A stretch of DNA of 43,968 nucleotides from positions 1 through 43,968 of the forward strand of contig CAYSLC010000014.1 of NCBI GenBank assembly GCA_964431545.1. Reading direction: 5' to 3'. The position numbers and the translations under genes are program-made. Below the pieces are notes generated by a model. It did no database searches and was not told the DNA's origin. It worked only from the letters and a program-made list of their open reading frames with translations. The DNA is from CAYSLC01 sp964431545 (GTDB lineage: Bacteria > Desulfobacterota > Desulfobacteria > Desulfobacterales > JAABSP01). Shown piece by piece: positions 1-8,773 of the stretch. Each line of letters starts with the position of its first letter. Positions within the stretch are counted from its first letter, which is position 1.

Positions 1-18
1 TTTTCGCTTCAATTGCAT
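1..18 (-). CDS. 5' end of a minus-strand gene cut by the window edge
   Basis: Only six codons are visible (M-Q-L-K-R-K), read leftward from an ATG at 18-16. A good Shine-Dalgarno match (GGAGG at 24-28) lies six bases upstream of the ATG, which is why this is called a start. Nothing can be said about the product. It is divergent from the sigma-54 response regulator that starts at 310, so the roughly 290 bases between them probably hold promoters for both. Confidence 0.5.
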
Positions 19-202
19 GGTTTCCTCCGGGTCTATCCGAATAGCGGTGCGTCGGTTACTGTGACCACTTCCGCCGGAAAGGGTAGCAAAGGACGTTCCA
101 AAGAAGGGGGCATACCTTCAATATACTGAAAAAATGGTAAAAATAGCATAGATCAGCTGGGAATCCGCGCCGAGGTGGGGCCGGGAGGGGAATCGGGGGT
201 TG

Positions 203-274
203 TGCCATTTTGGCATATGTGGTATAGGAGAAGTCTTGGGGAAGGGGCATCAAGAGCAATTGCGCCAAAATGGC
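203..274. promoter_or_regulatory. pair of matching inverted repeats, operator-like
   Basis: Two sites share the pattern TTG(T/C)GCCA-N3-TGGCATA. The first has arms TGCCA (203-207) and TGGCA (211-215); the second has arms GCCA (264-267) and TGGC (271-274). Their centres are 60 bases apart, and the second ends 35 bases before the response-regulator ATG at 310. The arrangement looks like a two-site binding region for a dimeric regulator, possibly the downstream gene product itself. TGGCAT also resembles the -24 half of a sigma-54 promoter, but no good -12 GC element follows at the right distance. Confidence 0.45.
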
Positions 275-309
275 ATAGGCTGTTTTGGGGGAGGGGTTTC
301 GGAGGAGCA

Positions 310-1677
310 ATGGGACATTCATTTATCCTGGTGGATGACGACCGGGACTTTCTCGATGTGCTGAAAGGGCATCTGGCCGCCTCGGGGTTCCGGGACGTCC
401 GGGCCGAAGACAATCCGGAACAGGCGGCGGCCTTGTTCGAAAACAACGAAACTTTCGATATTGCCCTCATCGACATGACCATGCCCGAGATGGACGGCAT
501 GGCGCTGCTCGATATCATCAAAGCACAGAGCCCGAGAACGGAGTGCATCATGGTCACCGCGGTGAACGAGGCCAGAGTGGCCGTGGCCTGCCTCAAAAAG
601 GGGGCCTACGACTACATCCTCAAGCCGGTGCAGCAGGAGGACCTCGTGCTTTCCATCAACCGGGCCCTGGAGAAAAAACGGCTGCTCGACATCCTGGACA
701 TCGAAAAGAGCGCGTCCCTGCCGCGGCTCGACCGGCCCGAGCCCTTCGCGTCCATCATCACCCGGTCCCGAAACGTGATGAAGGTGCTCAAGGAGGCGGA
801 ACTCCACGCGGCCAGTGACGTGCCCCTGCTCATCACCGGCGAAAGCGGCACGGGAAAGGAGCTGCTGGCCCGGGCCATCCATGCGGCCAGCCTCCGGCGA
901 CGCTATCCGTTCACCCCCGTCAACATGGCCTCCATCACTTCGGGCCTGTTCGAAGCGGAATTTTTCGGCCACACCAAGGGCGCGTTCACCGGTGCGGCGG
1001 CGGAGCGGGCCGGATATCTGGCCCACACGGACAAGGGGACCCTCTTTCTGGACGAGATCGCCGACCTGCCGTTCGAGATGCAGGGCAAACTCCTCCGGGT
1101 CCTCCAGGACGGGGAATACATGAAACTCGGCGCCAGTAGGCGGTATAAAACGGATGTCCGGATCATCGCGGCCACCAATCAGAATGTGGAGACCCTGCTG
1201 TCCCGGAAATCATTCCGAAAGGATCTCTACTACCGAATCCGGGGGGGATGGCTCCACCTGCCCCCCCTGCGGGAAAGACGGGACGACATCCCCTTGCTGA
1301 TCGACCACTTCATCAAGGCGTCCGGCGGCGACCCCGGCGCCGCATCTCTGGACGAGGCCGCCGCCTGCCTGCTCATGGAGTACGATTATCCCGGAAACAT
1401 CCGGGAACTCAATGCCATCGTCCAATCGGCCATCAACCTGGGCCGGGGCGGCCCCATCACCAGGCGGCACCTGCCCCGGGATCTGAAGCGGCGGCGGATC
1501 GTGGACACCTGTGAGGAGCGGGCGGGATCCGATCGTCTGGTCCCACTGGCGGTGGTGGAAAAAAACCACATTCTCACCGTCTATGCGTCCACGGGGGAGA
1601 ACAAATCGAAAACCGCGCGCATCCTGGGCATCGGGCTCAATACCCTGCGGCGGAAACTGAAGGAGTATGGCCGATGA
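310..1677 (+). CDS. sigma-54-dependent response regulator (NtrC/AtoC family)
   Basis: A 455-residue activator that hydrolyses ATP to open sigma-54 RNA polymerase promoters once phosphorylated. Residues 1-120 are a receiver with acidic pocket D9-D10 and acceptor D55. An AAA+ domain follows, with Walker A GESGTGKE (177-184), the sigma-54 contact loop GAFTGA (224-229) and Walker B LFLDE (245-249). The C-terminus is a Fis-type helix-turn-helix ending in TLRRKLKEYGR. The frame stays open back to 175, but ATG 310 is chosen because GGAGGA (301-306) sits just upstream and the receiver begins right after it. No kinase gene adjoins on the same strand. Targets are unknown; the inverted repeats upstream may be its own binding sites. 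Confidence 0.93.
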   Translation: MGHSFILVDDDRDFLDVLKGHLAASGFRDVRAEDNPEQAAALFENNETFDIALIDMTMPEMDGMALLDIIKAQSPRTECIMVTAVNEARVAVACLKKGAYDYILKPVQQEDLVLSINRALEKKRLLDILDIEKSASLPRLDRPEPFASIITRSRNVMKVLKEAELHAASDVPLLITGESGTGKELLARAIHAASLRRRYPFTPVNMASITSGLFEAEFFGHTKGAFTGAAAERAGYLAHTDKGTLFLDEIADLPFEMQGKLLRVLQDGEYMKLGASRRYKTDVRIIAATNQNVETLLSRKSFRKDLYYRIRGGWLHLPPLRERRDDIPLLIDHFIKASGGDPGAASLDEAAACLLMEYDYPGNIRELNAIVQSAINLGRGGPITRRHLPRDLKRRRIVDTCEERAGSDRLVPLAVVEKNHILTVYASTGENKSKTARILGIGLNTLRRKLKEYGR

Positions 1678-1701
1678 CCGCACGGCGCCGGCATCGAATG
1701 G

Positions 1702-1731
1702 CCCCTCGATCCCCGGAGGGGAACAGTTTTT
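1702..1731 (+). terminator. probable rho-independent terminator after the response regulator
   Basis: A six-base-pair GC stem (CCCCTC 1702-1707 with GAGGGG 1716-1721, 8-base loop) lies about 25 bases after the stop codon. A TTTTT run at 1727-1731 follows five bases after the stem. The short stem and the offset T-run make it a moderate candidate. Confidence 0.45.
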
Positions 1732-1867
1732 CCTTGTCATCCTCGGTTCCATGCCGGTAGAATGCCGGGGAAACCGAACGTCCCCCGGGACGGCCAAGCC
1801 CGTCGGCCGAGCCGGCACCCACCGACCGGGCCAAGGGAACCAGCCGGCATGTTGAAGGAGAGAACCC

Positions 1868-2206
1868 ATGACCTTTTTGCTGTCCATCCTCATCCTCGCC
1901 GTCGCCGTCTTCATCGTGGCCAAACTGATGCCGTCCATCCACATCAAGAGCTTCTGGACCGCCCTGGTGGTGGCCTTGGTCTACAGCGTGATCAATTTCC
2001 TGGTGGGGTGGCTCCTGACGCTTCTGGCCCTGCCGTTCATCATCCTCACCCTCGGTCTGTTCAAGTTCGTCATCAACGCCTTTCTCCTCTGGGTCACCGA
2101 CAAGCTGATCGAAGACTTCGAGATCGACGGCGTGGGCGCCACCCTGATCGCCGCCCTGCTGATCACCATCATCGACTGGATTCTCACCCGGCTGCTCCTG
2201 TTTTGA
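1868..2206 (+). CDS. phage holin family IV (DUF360-type) small membrane protein
   Basis: A 112-residue, almost wholly hydrophobic protein with four predicted transmembrane helices (about 1-18, 25-47, 50-77 and 88-111). It carries the K-x-FWTALVVALVYSVIN segment and the short polar loop TDKLIEDFEIDG before the last helix, both typical of the four-helix family often annotated as phage holin superfamily IV. Family members are widespread chromosomal proteins of unknown role, so the holin name does not imply phage origin here. AAGGAG (1855-1860) precedes the ATG. It stands alone, between a terminator-like hairpin and the convergent HD-GYP gene. Confidence 0.85.
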   Translation: MTFLLSILILAVAVFIVAKLMPSIHIKSFWTALVVALVYSVINFLVGWLLTLLALPFIILTLGLFKFVINAFLLWVTDKLIEDFEIDGVGATLIAALLITIIDWILTRLLLF

Positions 2207-2217
2207 TGGGGAGCCCG

Positions 2218-2240
2218 AATCCGCCATTGAAAAGCGGATT
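2218..2240. terminator. inverted repeat between convergent genes
   Basis: Perfect 7-base arms AATCCGC (2218-2224) and GCGGATT (2234-2240) with a 9-base loop, starting 12 bases after the stop of the holin-like gene. No T-run follows on the plus strand, so a terminator role rests on position only. Confidence 0.3.
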
Positions 2241-2347
2241 GAATCAGCAGCGTTCAGGGCGTTTCCACAACGGATAGGTGCTCCGGGAAATCGGCCGACC
2301 GCCTTCAATCCGTGCCAGCCGGAATTGATCCATAGCTCTGAACAGAC

Positions 2348-3385
2348 TCACTTGTCATCCCGAAACGCCCTCTTGATTTCGATGAACATCGTCTCGGTGC
2401 GGAGAAAAGCTTCGATCAACAGGGGGTTGAACTGCCTCCCGCGCTCCGACAGGAGGATCGATTTCACCTTTTCGTGGCTGTAGGAGGCCTTGTAGCACCG
2501 GTCGCTGGTCAGGGCGTCGTAGACATCGCAGATGGCCATGATCTGAGCCGAAATGGGAATCTTCTCGCCGGCGAGGCCGTCGGGATATCCGTTGCCGTCC
2601 CACCGCTCATGGTGGAACATGGCGATCTCATATCCGAGCCAGAGGTAGGCCGATCCGGTCTTCTCGTGGATCTCCCGGATGAATTTGGCGCCGATGGCGG
2701 TATGGGTCTTCATCACCGTCCATTCATCGGCGGTGAGCCGGCCGGGTTTGTGGAGGATCCGGTCGGGGATGGCCACCTTCCCCAGGTCGTGGAGGGGGCT
2801 GACCATGGCGATCTCGTCGGCCAGGTTGAGGGTCATCCCCAGTTCCGGATGGTGTTTGACCAGGTCCCGGGCGAGGAGGCGGGTGTACTGGGCCACCCGC
2901 TCCAGATGGTATCCGGTCTCCTCGCTTCGATACTCGGCCAGCTTGGCCATGGAGAAGATCAGGGCCTCCTGGCTCTCCAGCCGGATCAGCCGCTTGCCCC
3001 CCTCCAGTCGTAGCTTCAGCTCGTCCGGAAAGACCGGCTTGATGAGGTAGTCGTCGGCGCCCAGGGAGAGGGCGCGGATCAGGGAATCCCGGTCGTCCAT
3101 CCCGGTGAGGACGATGATATAGGTGTACCGGATCTCCCGCCTCCGGATGGTCCGGATCAGCTCGTATCCGTCCATGGACGGCATGGCGAGGTCGGTGAGC
3201 AGCAGACGGATGTTCGGATCATCGGAGAGCCGGTCGAGGGCATCCGCGCCGTTTTCCGCCTCCACCACCTGGTAGCGGTTGATCTCCAGTGTGTTCCGCA
3301 AAAGGAGCCGCTGGGCGATGTCGTCGTCCGCCACCAGGACCTTGGCCCCCCGCTCCGGGGCCGGGCCCGGTTCACTTGGCATCAT
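2348..3385 (-). CDS. response regulator with HD-GYP phosphodiesterase domain
   Basis: A 345-residue, two-domain protein. Residues 13-130 form a receiver with acidic residues D20-D22 and acceptor D65 (LLLTD). Residues 150-335 form an HD-GYP domain with the catalytic HD (H199-D200), HHE (258-260) and GYP (266-268) signatures all intact. HD-GYP domains usually hydrolyse cyclic di-GMP, so phosphorylation is expected to tune turnover of that messenger. The start overlaps the end of the upstream hybrid kinase gene by 14 bases, which implies cotranscription and makes that kinase the obvious partner. Two consecutive Met codons occur at the start and neither has a strong ribosome-binding site, as expected for a coupled gene. 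Confidence 0.92.
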   Translation of the reverse strand: MMPSEPGPAPERGAKVLVADDDIAQRLLLRNTLEINRYQVVEAENGADALDRLSDDPNIRLLLTDLAMPSMDGYELIRTIRRREIRYTYIIVLTGMDDRDSLIRALSLGADDYLIKPVFPDELKLRLEGGKRLIRLESQEALIFSMAKLAEYRSEETGYHLERVAQYTRLLARDLVKHHPELGMTLNLADEIAMVSPLHDLGKVAIPDRILHKPGRLTADEWTVMKTHTAIGAKFIREIHEKTGSAYLWLGYEIAMFHHERWDGNGYPDGLAGEKIPISAQIMAICDVYDALTSDRCYKASYSHEKVKSILLSERGRQFNPLLIEAFLRTETMFIEIKRAFRDDK

Positions 3386-5768
3386 CGGTCTTTTCTGGTC
3401 CGGCTTCGGAGGGTCCCGCGATCTCGGCCAGCAGTCTGTCGGCGGCCTCCCTGAGCCGCTCGGTTTCGGCCTCCAGGCGGGCGAATCCGCCCTCGGCCTC
3501 CGCCAGCCGGCCGGCCCGGGCGATCTTCTCCAGATGCAGCGATACCTCCGCCATCTCCGTGGCGGAGAGGTTGAGGCACATGCCCTTGAGGGCGTGGGCC
3601 CCGAACTGGAGCTTCTTGGCGTCGGCCGTGTCGATCCCTTCCCGGATCTGGGCCATCATCCGGGGCAGGTTCTGGAAAAAGAGCCCGATCAGTTCGCGTG
3701 CGATCTCGGTGTTGTCCCCCACGATGGCCATCAGCTGGTCCCGATCGATCACCGGGTCCGAGGCCGTGGCGCCGGCCGGCTCGGGGACGGGGCGCCCGCG
3801 CCTTTGGCCGGCCGTCTCCCGCCCCTGGGTCCCCAGGCTCTCCACCGTCCGGATGAAGTGGTCCTGACGGATGGGTTTGCCGATGTATCCGTCCATGCCC
3901 TCGGCGAAGCAGCGGTCCTTGTCCCCTTCCAGGACATGGGCGGTCATGGCCGCGATGGGGGTGCGGCGTCCGGCGGCGGCCTCCATGTCCCGGATCCGCC
4001 GGGTGGCCTCGAAGCCGTCCATCCGGGGCATCTGGATGTCCATGAGGATCAGGTCGAAGTCCTCTTTCTCCAGGATCTCCAGGGCGGCCACCCCGTCCTC
4101 GGCGGTGACCGTCTCGTGGCCCCGCATGTGGAGCAGGGCCGTGGCCACCTTCTGGTTGAGGAGGTTGTCCTCCACCACGAGGACTTTCAGGGGGACCGGC
4201 CCATTGGTCGGCCGCTGCTTCGGAGCGTCGATCTCCCGGCGCGCGGGCCGCGCCCGGAGGGTGAAGTGGAACGTGGTCCCCTCGCCGACCCGGCTCTCCA
4301 CCCAGATCCGGCCGCCCATCCGTTCCACCAGCTGTTTGGCGATGGCGGTGCCCAGGCCGGTGCCGCCATAGGAGCGGGTGCTCGATCCATCTCCCTGGGT
4401 GAAGCGATCGAAGATCGACTCGATCCGGTCCTCGGGGATGCCGATTCCGGTGTCCGAGACCGAAAACCGGAGGGCGAGGCCGTCCGGTGACCGCTCCTCG
4501 GGTCGCACCGCCAGTCGGACCCGTCCCTTTTCGCTGAATTTGACGGCGTTGTCCAACAGGTTCACCAGGACCTGGCGGAGTCGACCCGGATCGGCCCGGA
4601 TGGCGCCGGGGACCTCCGGGTCGAGATCGATCCCGATCTCCATTCCCTTTTCCCGGGCCATGAAGGAAAGGGGCTTGACCAGCTCCCGCAGAAGGTCCTC
4701 CAGGAGAAAATCGGATTCCTCCAGCTCCATCCGGCCGGCCTCGATCCGGGCATAATCCAGGATATCGTTGACCAGGCAGAGCAAAGAGGCGGTGGCGGCC
4801 TTGGCGGTGTCCAGGTACTCCCGTTGTTCGGCGTTCAACGGCGTGGCCAGGGCCAGGTCGATCATGCCGGTGATGGCGTTCATGGGGGTCCGGATCTCGT
4901 GGCTCATGTTGGCCAGAAATTCGTTCTTGGCCATGTTGGCGGCTTCGGCCGCCTCCTTGGCGGCCCGAAGTTCCGCCTCCGCCCGGCGTTTCTTGGTCAC
5001 GTCCCGGAGGATGGTCATCTTGGAGATGGAGCCGTCCTGGTGGAAGATGGGGGAGCTGGTGAAGTGGTAGCACCGGCCGTCCCGGGGATCGCACCACTCG
5101 TGTTCGGTCCGTTTTCCCTGGTGGATCTTTTTGTCGGGACACCAGGGACAGGGGGCGGACAGGTTGTGGACCACGCCATGGCACGCCTCCCCCGATGCGT
5201 TCCGGCCGACCCACCGGACCATGGCCGGGTTCATGTAGGTGATCCGGAAGTCGGGGGAGCAGATGTAGACCGGGTCGGCCATGGCTTCCATCATGGAACG
5301 GTACTTCTCCTCGCTCTCCCGGAGAGCGGTCTCGGCATGGGCCCTGGCGACCCGATCCTGCTTTCTCCGGATCACCTCCGGCAGCACCACCGGCAGGAGT
5401 TCCAGGTAGCTCCCGTCGACGTCCTTGACCAGGTAGTCGTCCACCCCCGCCTTGAGCGCCCGCACGGCCAGGTTTTCGGTCCCCGTTCCCGTGAGCAGAA
5501 CCATAGGGGTGTCGGTGCCCAGGGCCAGCAGCCGGGAGCAGAATTCGAGTCCCGATTGTCCGGGCAGCCTCTGGTCCGCCACCACCACATCGTACGGGGA
5601 TTCGGCCGAGAGGAGCCCGTCGATGTCCACCGCCTCGGCCCGGACGAATCGTTCGATTGTTGCGGGCACCGGCCCCTTGTCGATCGCCCGTTGGAAGGCG
5701 AGGGCGTCGTGGTCGTCGTCCTCCACAAGGAGGATGGAGATGGGCGCCGGGGAGGGGCGGCCCGTCAT
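3372..5768 (-). CDS. hybrid sensor histidine kinase (REC-PAS-HisKA-HATPase-REC-HPt)
   Basis: A 798-residue phosphorelay protein with no membrane segment, so probably cytoplasmic. Order: receiver 10-130 (D65), PAS about 150-265, DHp with H290 in SHEIRTP, ATPase domain with N407 and DTGIGIP, a second receiver about 528-645 (D577), and an HPt domain with H725 in AHALKG. The full His-Asp-His chain lies in one protein. The PAS domain has a Cys/His cluster (C196, H197, H201, C207, C210, C226, C233) that could hold a metal or report redox; that is an inference. The start overlaps the upstream kinase gene by ATGA (5765-5768), and the end overlaps the HD-GYP regulator, so the three are likely made together. 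Confidence 0.93.
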   Translation of the reverse strand: MTGRPSPAPISILLVEDDDHDALAFQRAIDKGPVPATIERFVRAEAVDIDGLLSAESPYDVVVADQRLPGQSGLEFCSRLLALGTDTPMVLLTGTGTENLAVRALKAGVDDYLVKDVDGSYLELLPVVLPEVIRRKQDRVARAHAETALRESEEKYRSMMEAMADPVYICSPDFRITYMNPAMVRWVGRNASGEACHGVVHNLSAPCPWCPDKKIHQGKRTEHEWCDPRDGRCYHFTSSPIFHQDGSISKMTILRDVTKKRRAEAELRAAKEAAEAANMAKNEFLANMSHEIRTPMNAITGMIDLALATPLNAEQREYLDTAKAATASLLCLVNDILDYARIEAGRMELEESDFLLEDLLRELVKPLSFMAREKGMEIGIDLDPEVPGAIRADPGRLRQVLVNLLDNAVKFSEKGRVRLAVRPEERSPDGLALRFSVSDTGIGIPEDRIESIFDRFTQGDGSSTRSYGGTGLGTAIAKQLVERMGGRIWVESRVGEGTTFHFTLRARPARREIDAPKQRPTNGPVPLKVLVVEDNLLNQKVATALLHMRGHETVTAEDGVAALEILEKEDFDLILMDIQMPRMDGFEATRRIRDMEAAAGRRTPIAAMTAHVLEGDKDRCFAEGMDGYIGKPIRQDHFIRTVESLGTQGRETAGQRRGRPVPEPAGATASDPVIDRDQLMAIVGDNTEIARELIGLFFQNLPRMMAQIREGIDTADAKKLQFGAHALKGMCLNLSATEMAEVSLHLEKIARAGRLAEAEGGFARLEAETERLREAADRLLAEIAGPSEAGPEKTDDAK

Positions 5769-7363
5769 GGTTCCTCCCGCCGGGCCTCTCCGGAGAGGAT
5801 CTTCTTCATTTTTCCGGACAGATCCGAGAGGGTGTACGGTTTCTGGATGAAGTCGTCGGAGATGACCTTCATCTCCTGGACCACCTCCCGTTCCGTGTAC
5901 CCGCTGCAGACCAGGATCCGGATGTCCGGCTTGCTTTCCCGGATCAACTGACTGACCCGGTCGCCGCGAAGATCCGGCAGACCGATGTCGAGGAGGACCA
6001 GGTCGATTCCGTCGCCGCGCTCCCTGACGATCTCCACCGCCTCCATCCCCTTGCGGACCTCGATCACCGTGTACCCCAGACGCTGGATCATGGCACGGGT
6101 CACGTTGAGGACCATCTCTTCATCCTCCACCAGCAGGACGGTTCCCACCCCCCTATCCGGTCCCTCGGCCCGGTCCGGTTCCGGTGTCGGCGGTCCCTCC
6201 TTGGCGGGCAGATTGATGTGGACCGCCGTTCCCCGGCCCGGCTCCGACTCCACCGTGATCCATCCCCCGTGACTCTTCACCACGCCGTAGGCCGCGGCCA
6301 TGCCGAGGCCCCGGCCCTGGAACTTGGTGGTGAAGAAGGGGTCGAAGATTTTCTCCAGGGTGTCCTGGGACATCCCCCGGCCGTTGTCCCTGACGGTCAA
6401 TCGCACGAACCGCCCCGTGGCCGTATCCCCGTCGCCGGAGGGCTCCTGGTCGGCAACCACCTCCCGGGTGGAGATCTCGATGGTCCCTTCCCCTTCGGTG
6501 GCCTCCACGGCGTTGGCCACCACGGCGGCCAGCACCATCTGGAACTGGGTCGCGTCCCCCTCCACGGGCGGCAGTATTTCCTGGAGGTCGGTGGCGATCA
6601 GGATTCCCCGCTCCCCGGGCGGGACGATCACCGGCAGGGTGCTCTGGAGAAAGCTGTTGAGGGAAAGGACCTCGGGCCGGTATTTTCCGCGTCTGGCGAA
6701 GGCCATCAGCTGGTTGACCAGCCGGGACATCCGGCGGACGGAGGAGATGATGGGGTCGATGTATCCGGCCACCGCGGCGGGGGACCGGTTCCGGTCCATC
6801 TGGAGGAGTTCGATGTTGCCGCTGATGATGCTCAGGCTGTTGTTGAAGTTGTGGGCCACGCCGCCGGCCAGGATCGCGACGGCCTCCAGCTTCTGGGTGC
6901 GGCGGATCTCCGCCTCGAGCTGTCGCTCGATCCGCCGGCAGGCGAGCTGCTCCTGGAACTGCCGGACCACCTGGGAGAGAACAACGGGGAGCAGTTCCAG
7001 GTACCCCTGGGCGTCGTCCTTGATCAGGTAGTCGTGGACTCCGGAACGGATGGCCTCCACCGCCAGATGCTCGGTGCCCCCGCCGGTGAGGAGAACCACG
7101 GGCAGCGGCAGCATCCGGGAGAGGATCTCCTTGCACAGCTCGAGGCCGGTCATCCCCGGCAGCCGGTGGTCGGCCACCACGAGATCGAATTCGGCCGTCT
7201 CCGACTCCAGGCGTTCGAGGGCCTCCTCGGCCCGGACGCACCAGGTGATCCGGGCTGGCACATCGCTCTTTTCAAAGGCCCGTCGGAAGGCGAGGGCGTC
7301 GTGCTCCTCATCCTCCACCAGGAGGATCATCAGCTCGGTATGCGGCTTGTCTTCTCTTTCCAT
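5765..7363 (-). CDS. hybrid histidine kinase / response regulator (REC-HisKA-HATPase-REC)
   Basis: A 532-residue soluble kinase. It has an N-terminal receiver 12-130 (D65), a DHp helix with H171 in GGVAHNFNNSL, an ATPase domain with N284 (ANAVEA) and DNGRGM, and a C-terminal receiver 408-525 (D459). The kinase core resembles the NtrB-like GGxAHxFNN class. Start choice: ATG 7363 has GGAG eight bases upstream; an in-frame ATG at 7393 is possible but has no such site. A longer open frame continues to 8563 but runs antiparallel-free through the nucleoside transporter gene in another frame and is not real. The N-terminal receiver is closely similar to those of the two neighbouring signalling proteins. 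Confidence 0.9.
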   Translation of the reverse strand: MEREDKPHTELMILLVEDEEHDALAFRRAFEKSDVPARITWCVRAEEALERLESETAEFDLVVADHRLPGMTGLELCKEILSRMLPLPVVLLTGGGTEHLAVEAIRSGVHDYLIKDDAQGYLELLPVVLSQVVRQFQEQLACRRIERQLEAEIRRTQKLEAVAILAGGVAHNFNNSLSIISGNIELLQMDRNRSPAAVAGYIDPIISSVRRMSRLVNQLMAFARRGKYRPEVLSLNSFLQSTLPVIVPPGERGILIATDLQEILPPVEGDATQFQMVLAAVVANAVEATEGEGTIEISTREVVADQEPSGDGDTATGRFVRLTVRDNGRGMSQDTLEKIFDPFFTTKFQGRGLGMAAAYGVVKSHGGWITVESEPGRGTAVHINLPAKEGPPTPEPDRAEGPDRGVGTVLLVEDEEMVLNVTRAMIQRLGYTVIEVRKGMEAVEIVRERGDGIDLVLLDIGLPDLRGDRVSQLIRESKPDIRILVCSGYTEREVVQEMKVISDDFIQKPYTLSDLSGKMKKILSGEARREEP

Positions 7364-7401
7364 TTCGGTGGCTCCGGAATTGGATGGCGCCATGGGCCAG
7401 A

Positions 7402-8643
7402 CTACCCGAGGATCCCCACCACTGCGCCGGTCATGGAGGTGGCCAGGGTTCCGGCGAGGATCGACCGGAGCCCCAGGCCGACGATCTCGTCGCGCCGTCC
7501 GGGGGCCATGGTCCCCATACCGCCGATCATGATGCCCAGGCTGCCGGGGTTGGCGAAGCCGCACAGGGCATAAGTCATAATCAAGAGGCTCTTCGGGGAG
7601 AGGGTCTCCGCCGGTAGCCGGCTCATCTCCACATAGGCGATGAACTCGTTCAATATGGTCTTGACGCCCATGAGGGTGCCGGCGTCCAGGGACTCCCGCC
7701 ACGGCACCCCCATGAGCCAGACCAACGGCGCCATGAGGTATCCCATGAGCCGCTGGAGGGTCGGCGGCCCTCCGCCCGCGTCGGGAAGAAGGCCCAGGAT
7801 CAGGTTGACCAGGTGGACCAGGGCGACCAGGGTCACCAGCATGGCGATGATGTTGATGAGGAGCTGGACCCCCTGAAGGGTCCCCTTGGTGACCGCGTCC
7901 ACGGTGCTCAGGGACTTGTCCGGGGCGGTCAGCTCGCCGGTGGTGGGTCCGCTGGTCTCCGGCACCATGATCTTGGCGATGGTGACGGCCGCCGGCGCGC
8001 TGATGATGGAGGCGGCGAGGATGTGGCCCAGAATGTCCGGGATGACCGATTGCAGGAGGCTGGCATAGACCACCATGACCGTCCCGGCGATGGTGGCCAT
8101 GCCGCAGGTCATGAGGGAGAAGATCTCGCTGCGGGTCATGCCCCCCAGGTAGGGCCGGATGAACAGCGGCGACTCCACCATTCCCAAAAAGACGTTGGCC
8201 GAGACGCCCAGGCCCTCGGCGCCGCCGATGTTGAGGGTCTTTTCCAGGGCGCGGGAGAACCCCCGCACCAGCAGGGGGAGGACCCGCCAGTGGAAGAGCA
8301 GCGCCGACAGGGCGCTCATCACCAGCACCAGGGGCAGTGCCCGGAAGGCGAGGATGTAGCTTCCTCCGGGGGTGGTTTCGGCGAAGGGGAGGTCTCCGCC
8401 CCCCAGATATCCGAAGACGAAGGAGGTGCCGGCGGCGGTGGACTCCTCCAGGGCCAGGATCACCCGGTTGAGCTGGAGGAAGAGGTCCCGGAAGGCCGGG
8501 AGCTTCAACAGGACCACGGCCACCGCCAACTGGAGGCCCACCCCCGTGAGGACCCCCCGCCACCGCACCCGGGACCGGTCTTCGCTCACGGCCCAGGCCA
8601 GGGCGATGAAGACCAGGATTCCGGCGACACTCTGAATGACCAT
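7402..8643 (-). CDS. concentrative nucleoside transporter (NupC/CNT family)
   Basis: A 413-residue inner-membrane protein that should import nucleosides with protons or sodium ions. Family features seen include the N-terminal hydrophobic helices, GTSFVFGYLGGG, the ES motif in NVFLGMVESPLFIRPYL, the conserved GVKTILNEFIAY segment, and ALCGFANPGSLGIMIGG near the C-terminus. The length fits the bacterial CNT family. Overlapping AAGGA/AAGGAG motifs immediately precede ATG 8643. The downstream hybrid kinase starts 38 bases after the stop on the same strand, so the two may be cotranscribed. Whether nucleosides are the signal for that kinase cannot be told from sequence. Confidence 0.92.
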   Translation of the reverse strand: MVIQSVAGILVFIALAWAVSEDRSRVRWRGVLTGVGLQLAVAVVLLKLPAFRDLFLQLNRVILALEESTAAGTSFVFGYLGGGDLPFAETTPGGSYILAFRALPLVLVMSALSALLFHWRVLPLLVRGFSRALEKTLNIGGAEGLGVSANVFLGMVESPLFIRPYLGGMTRSEIFSLMTCGMATIAGTVMVVYASLLQSVIPDILGHILAASIISAPAAVTIAKIMVPETSGPTTGELTAPDKSLSTVDAVTKGTLQGVQLLINIIAMLVTLVALVHLVNLILGLLPDAGGGPPTLQRLMGYLMAPLVWLMGVPWRESLDAGTLMGVKTILNEFIAYVEMSRLPAETLSPKSLLIMTYALCGFANPGSLGIMIGGMGTMAPGRRDEIVGLGLRSILAGTLATSMTGAVVGILG

Positions 8644-8773
8644 CTCCTTCGTTCCTTCAGGGGGGTTACGGGCGAACGGCCGCTGAAAGCCAGGATGTAA
8701 GATATGAATGGTTTTTTGTCAAGGACTACGCCGGGATATCCATCCGAGGCGGGAAACGGACGGTGTCAGCCCT

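Noticed and set aside
1868..2206. Holin-like protein as a sign of prophage
   Set aside because: This four-helix family is common on bacterial chromosomes, and no other phage gene is nearby.
5765..8563. A 932-codon open frame covering the second hybrid kinase and most of the nucleoside transporter
   Set aside because: Only the part from 7363 leftward encodes recognisable domains. The upstream part is a Gly/Pro/Arg-rich shadow of the transporter gene in another frame.
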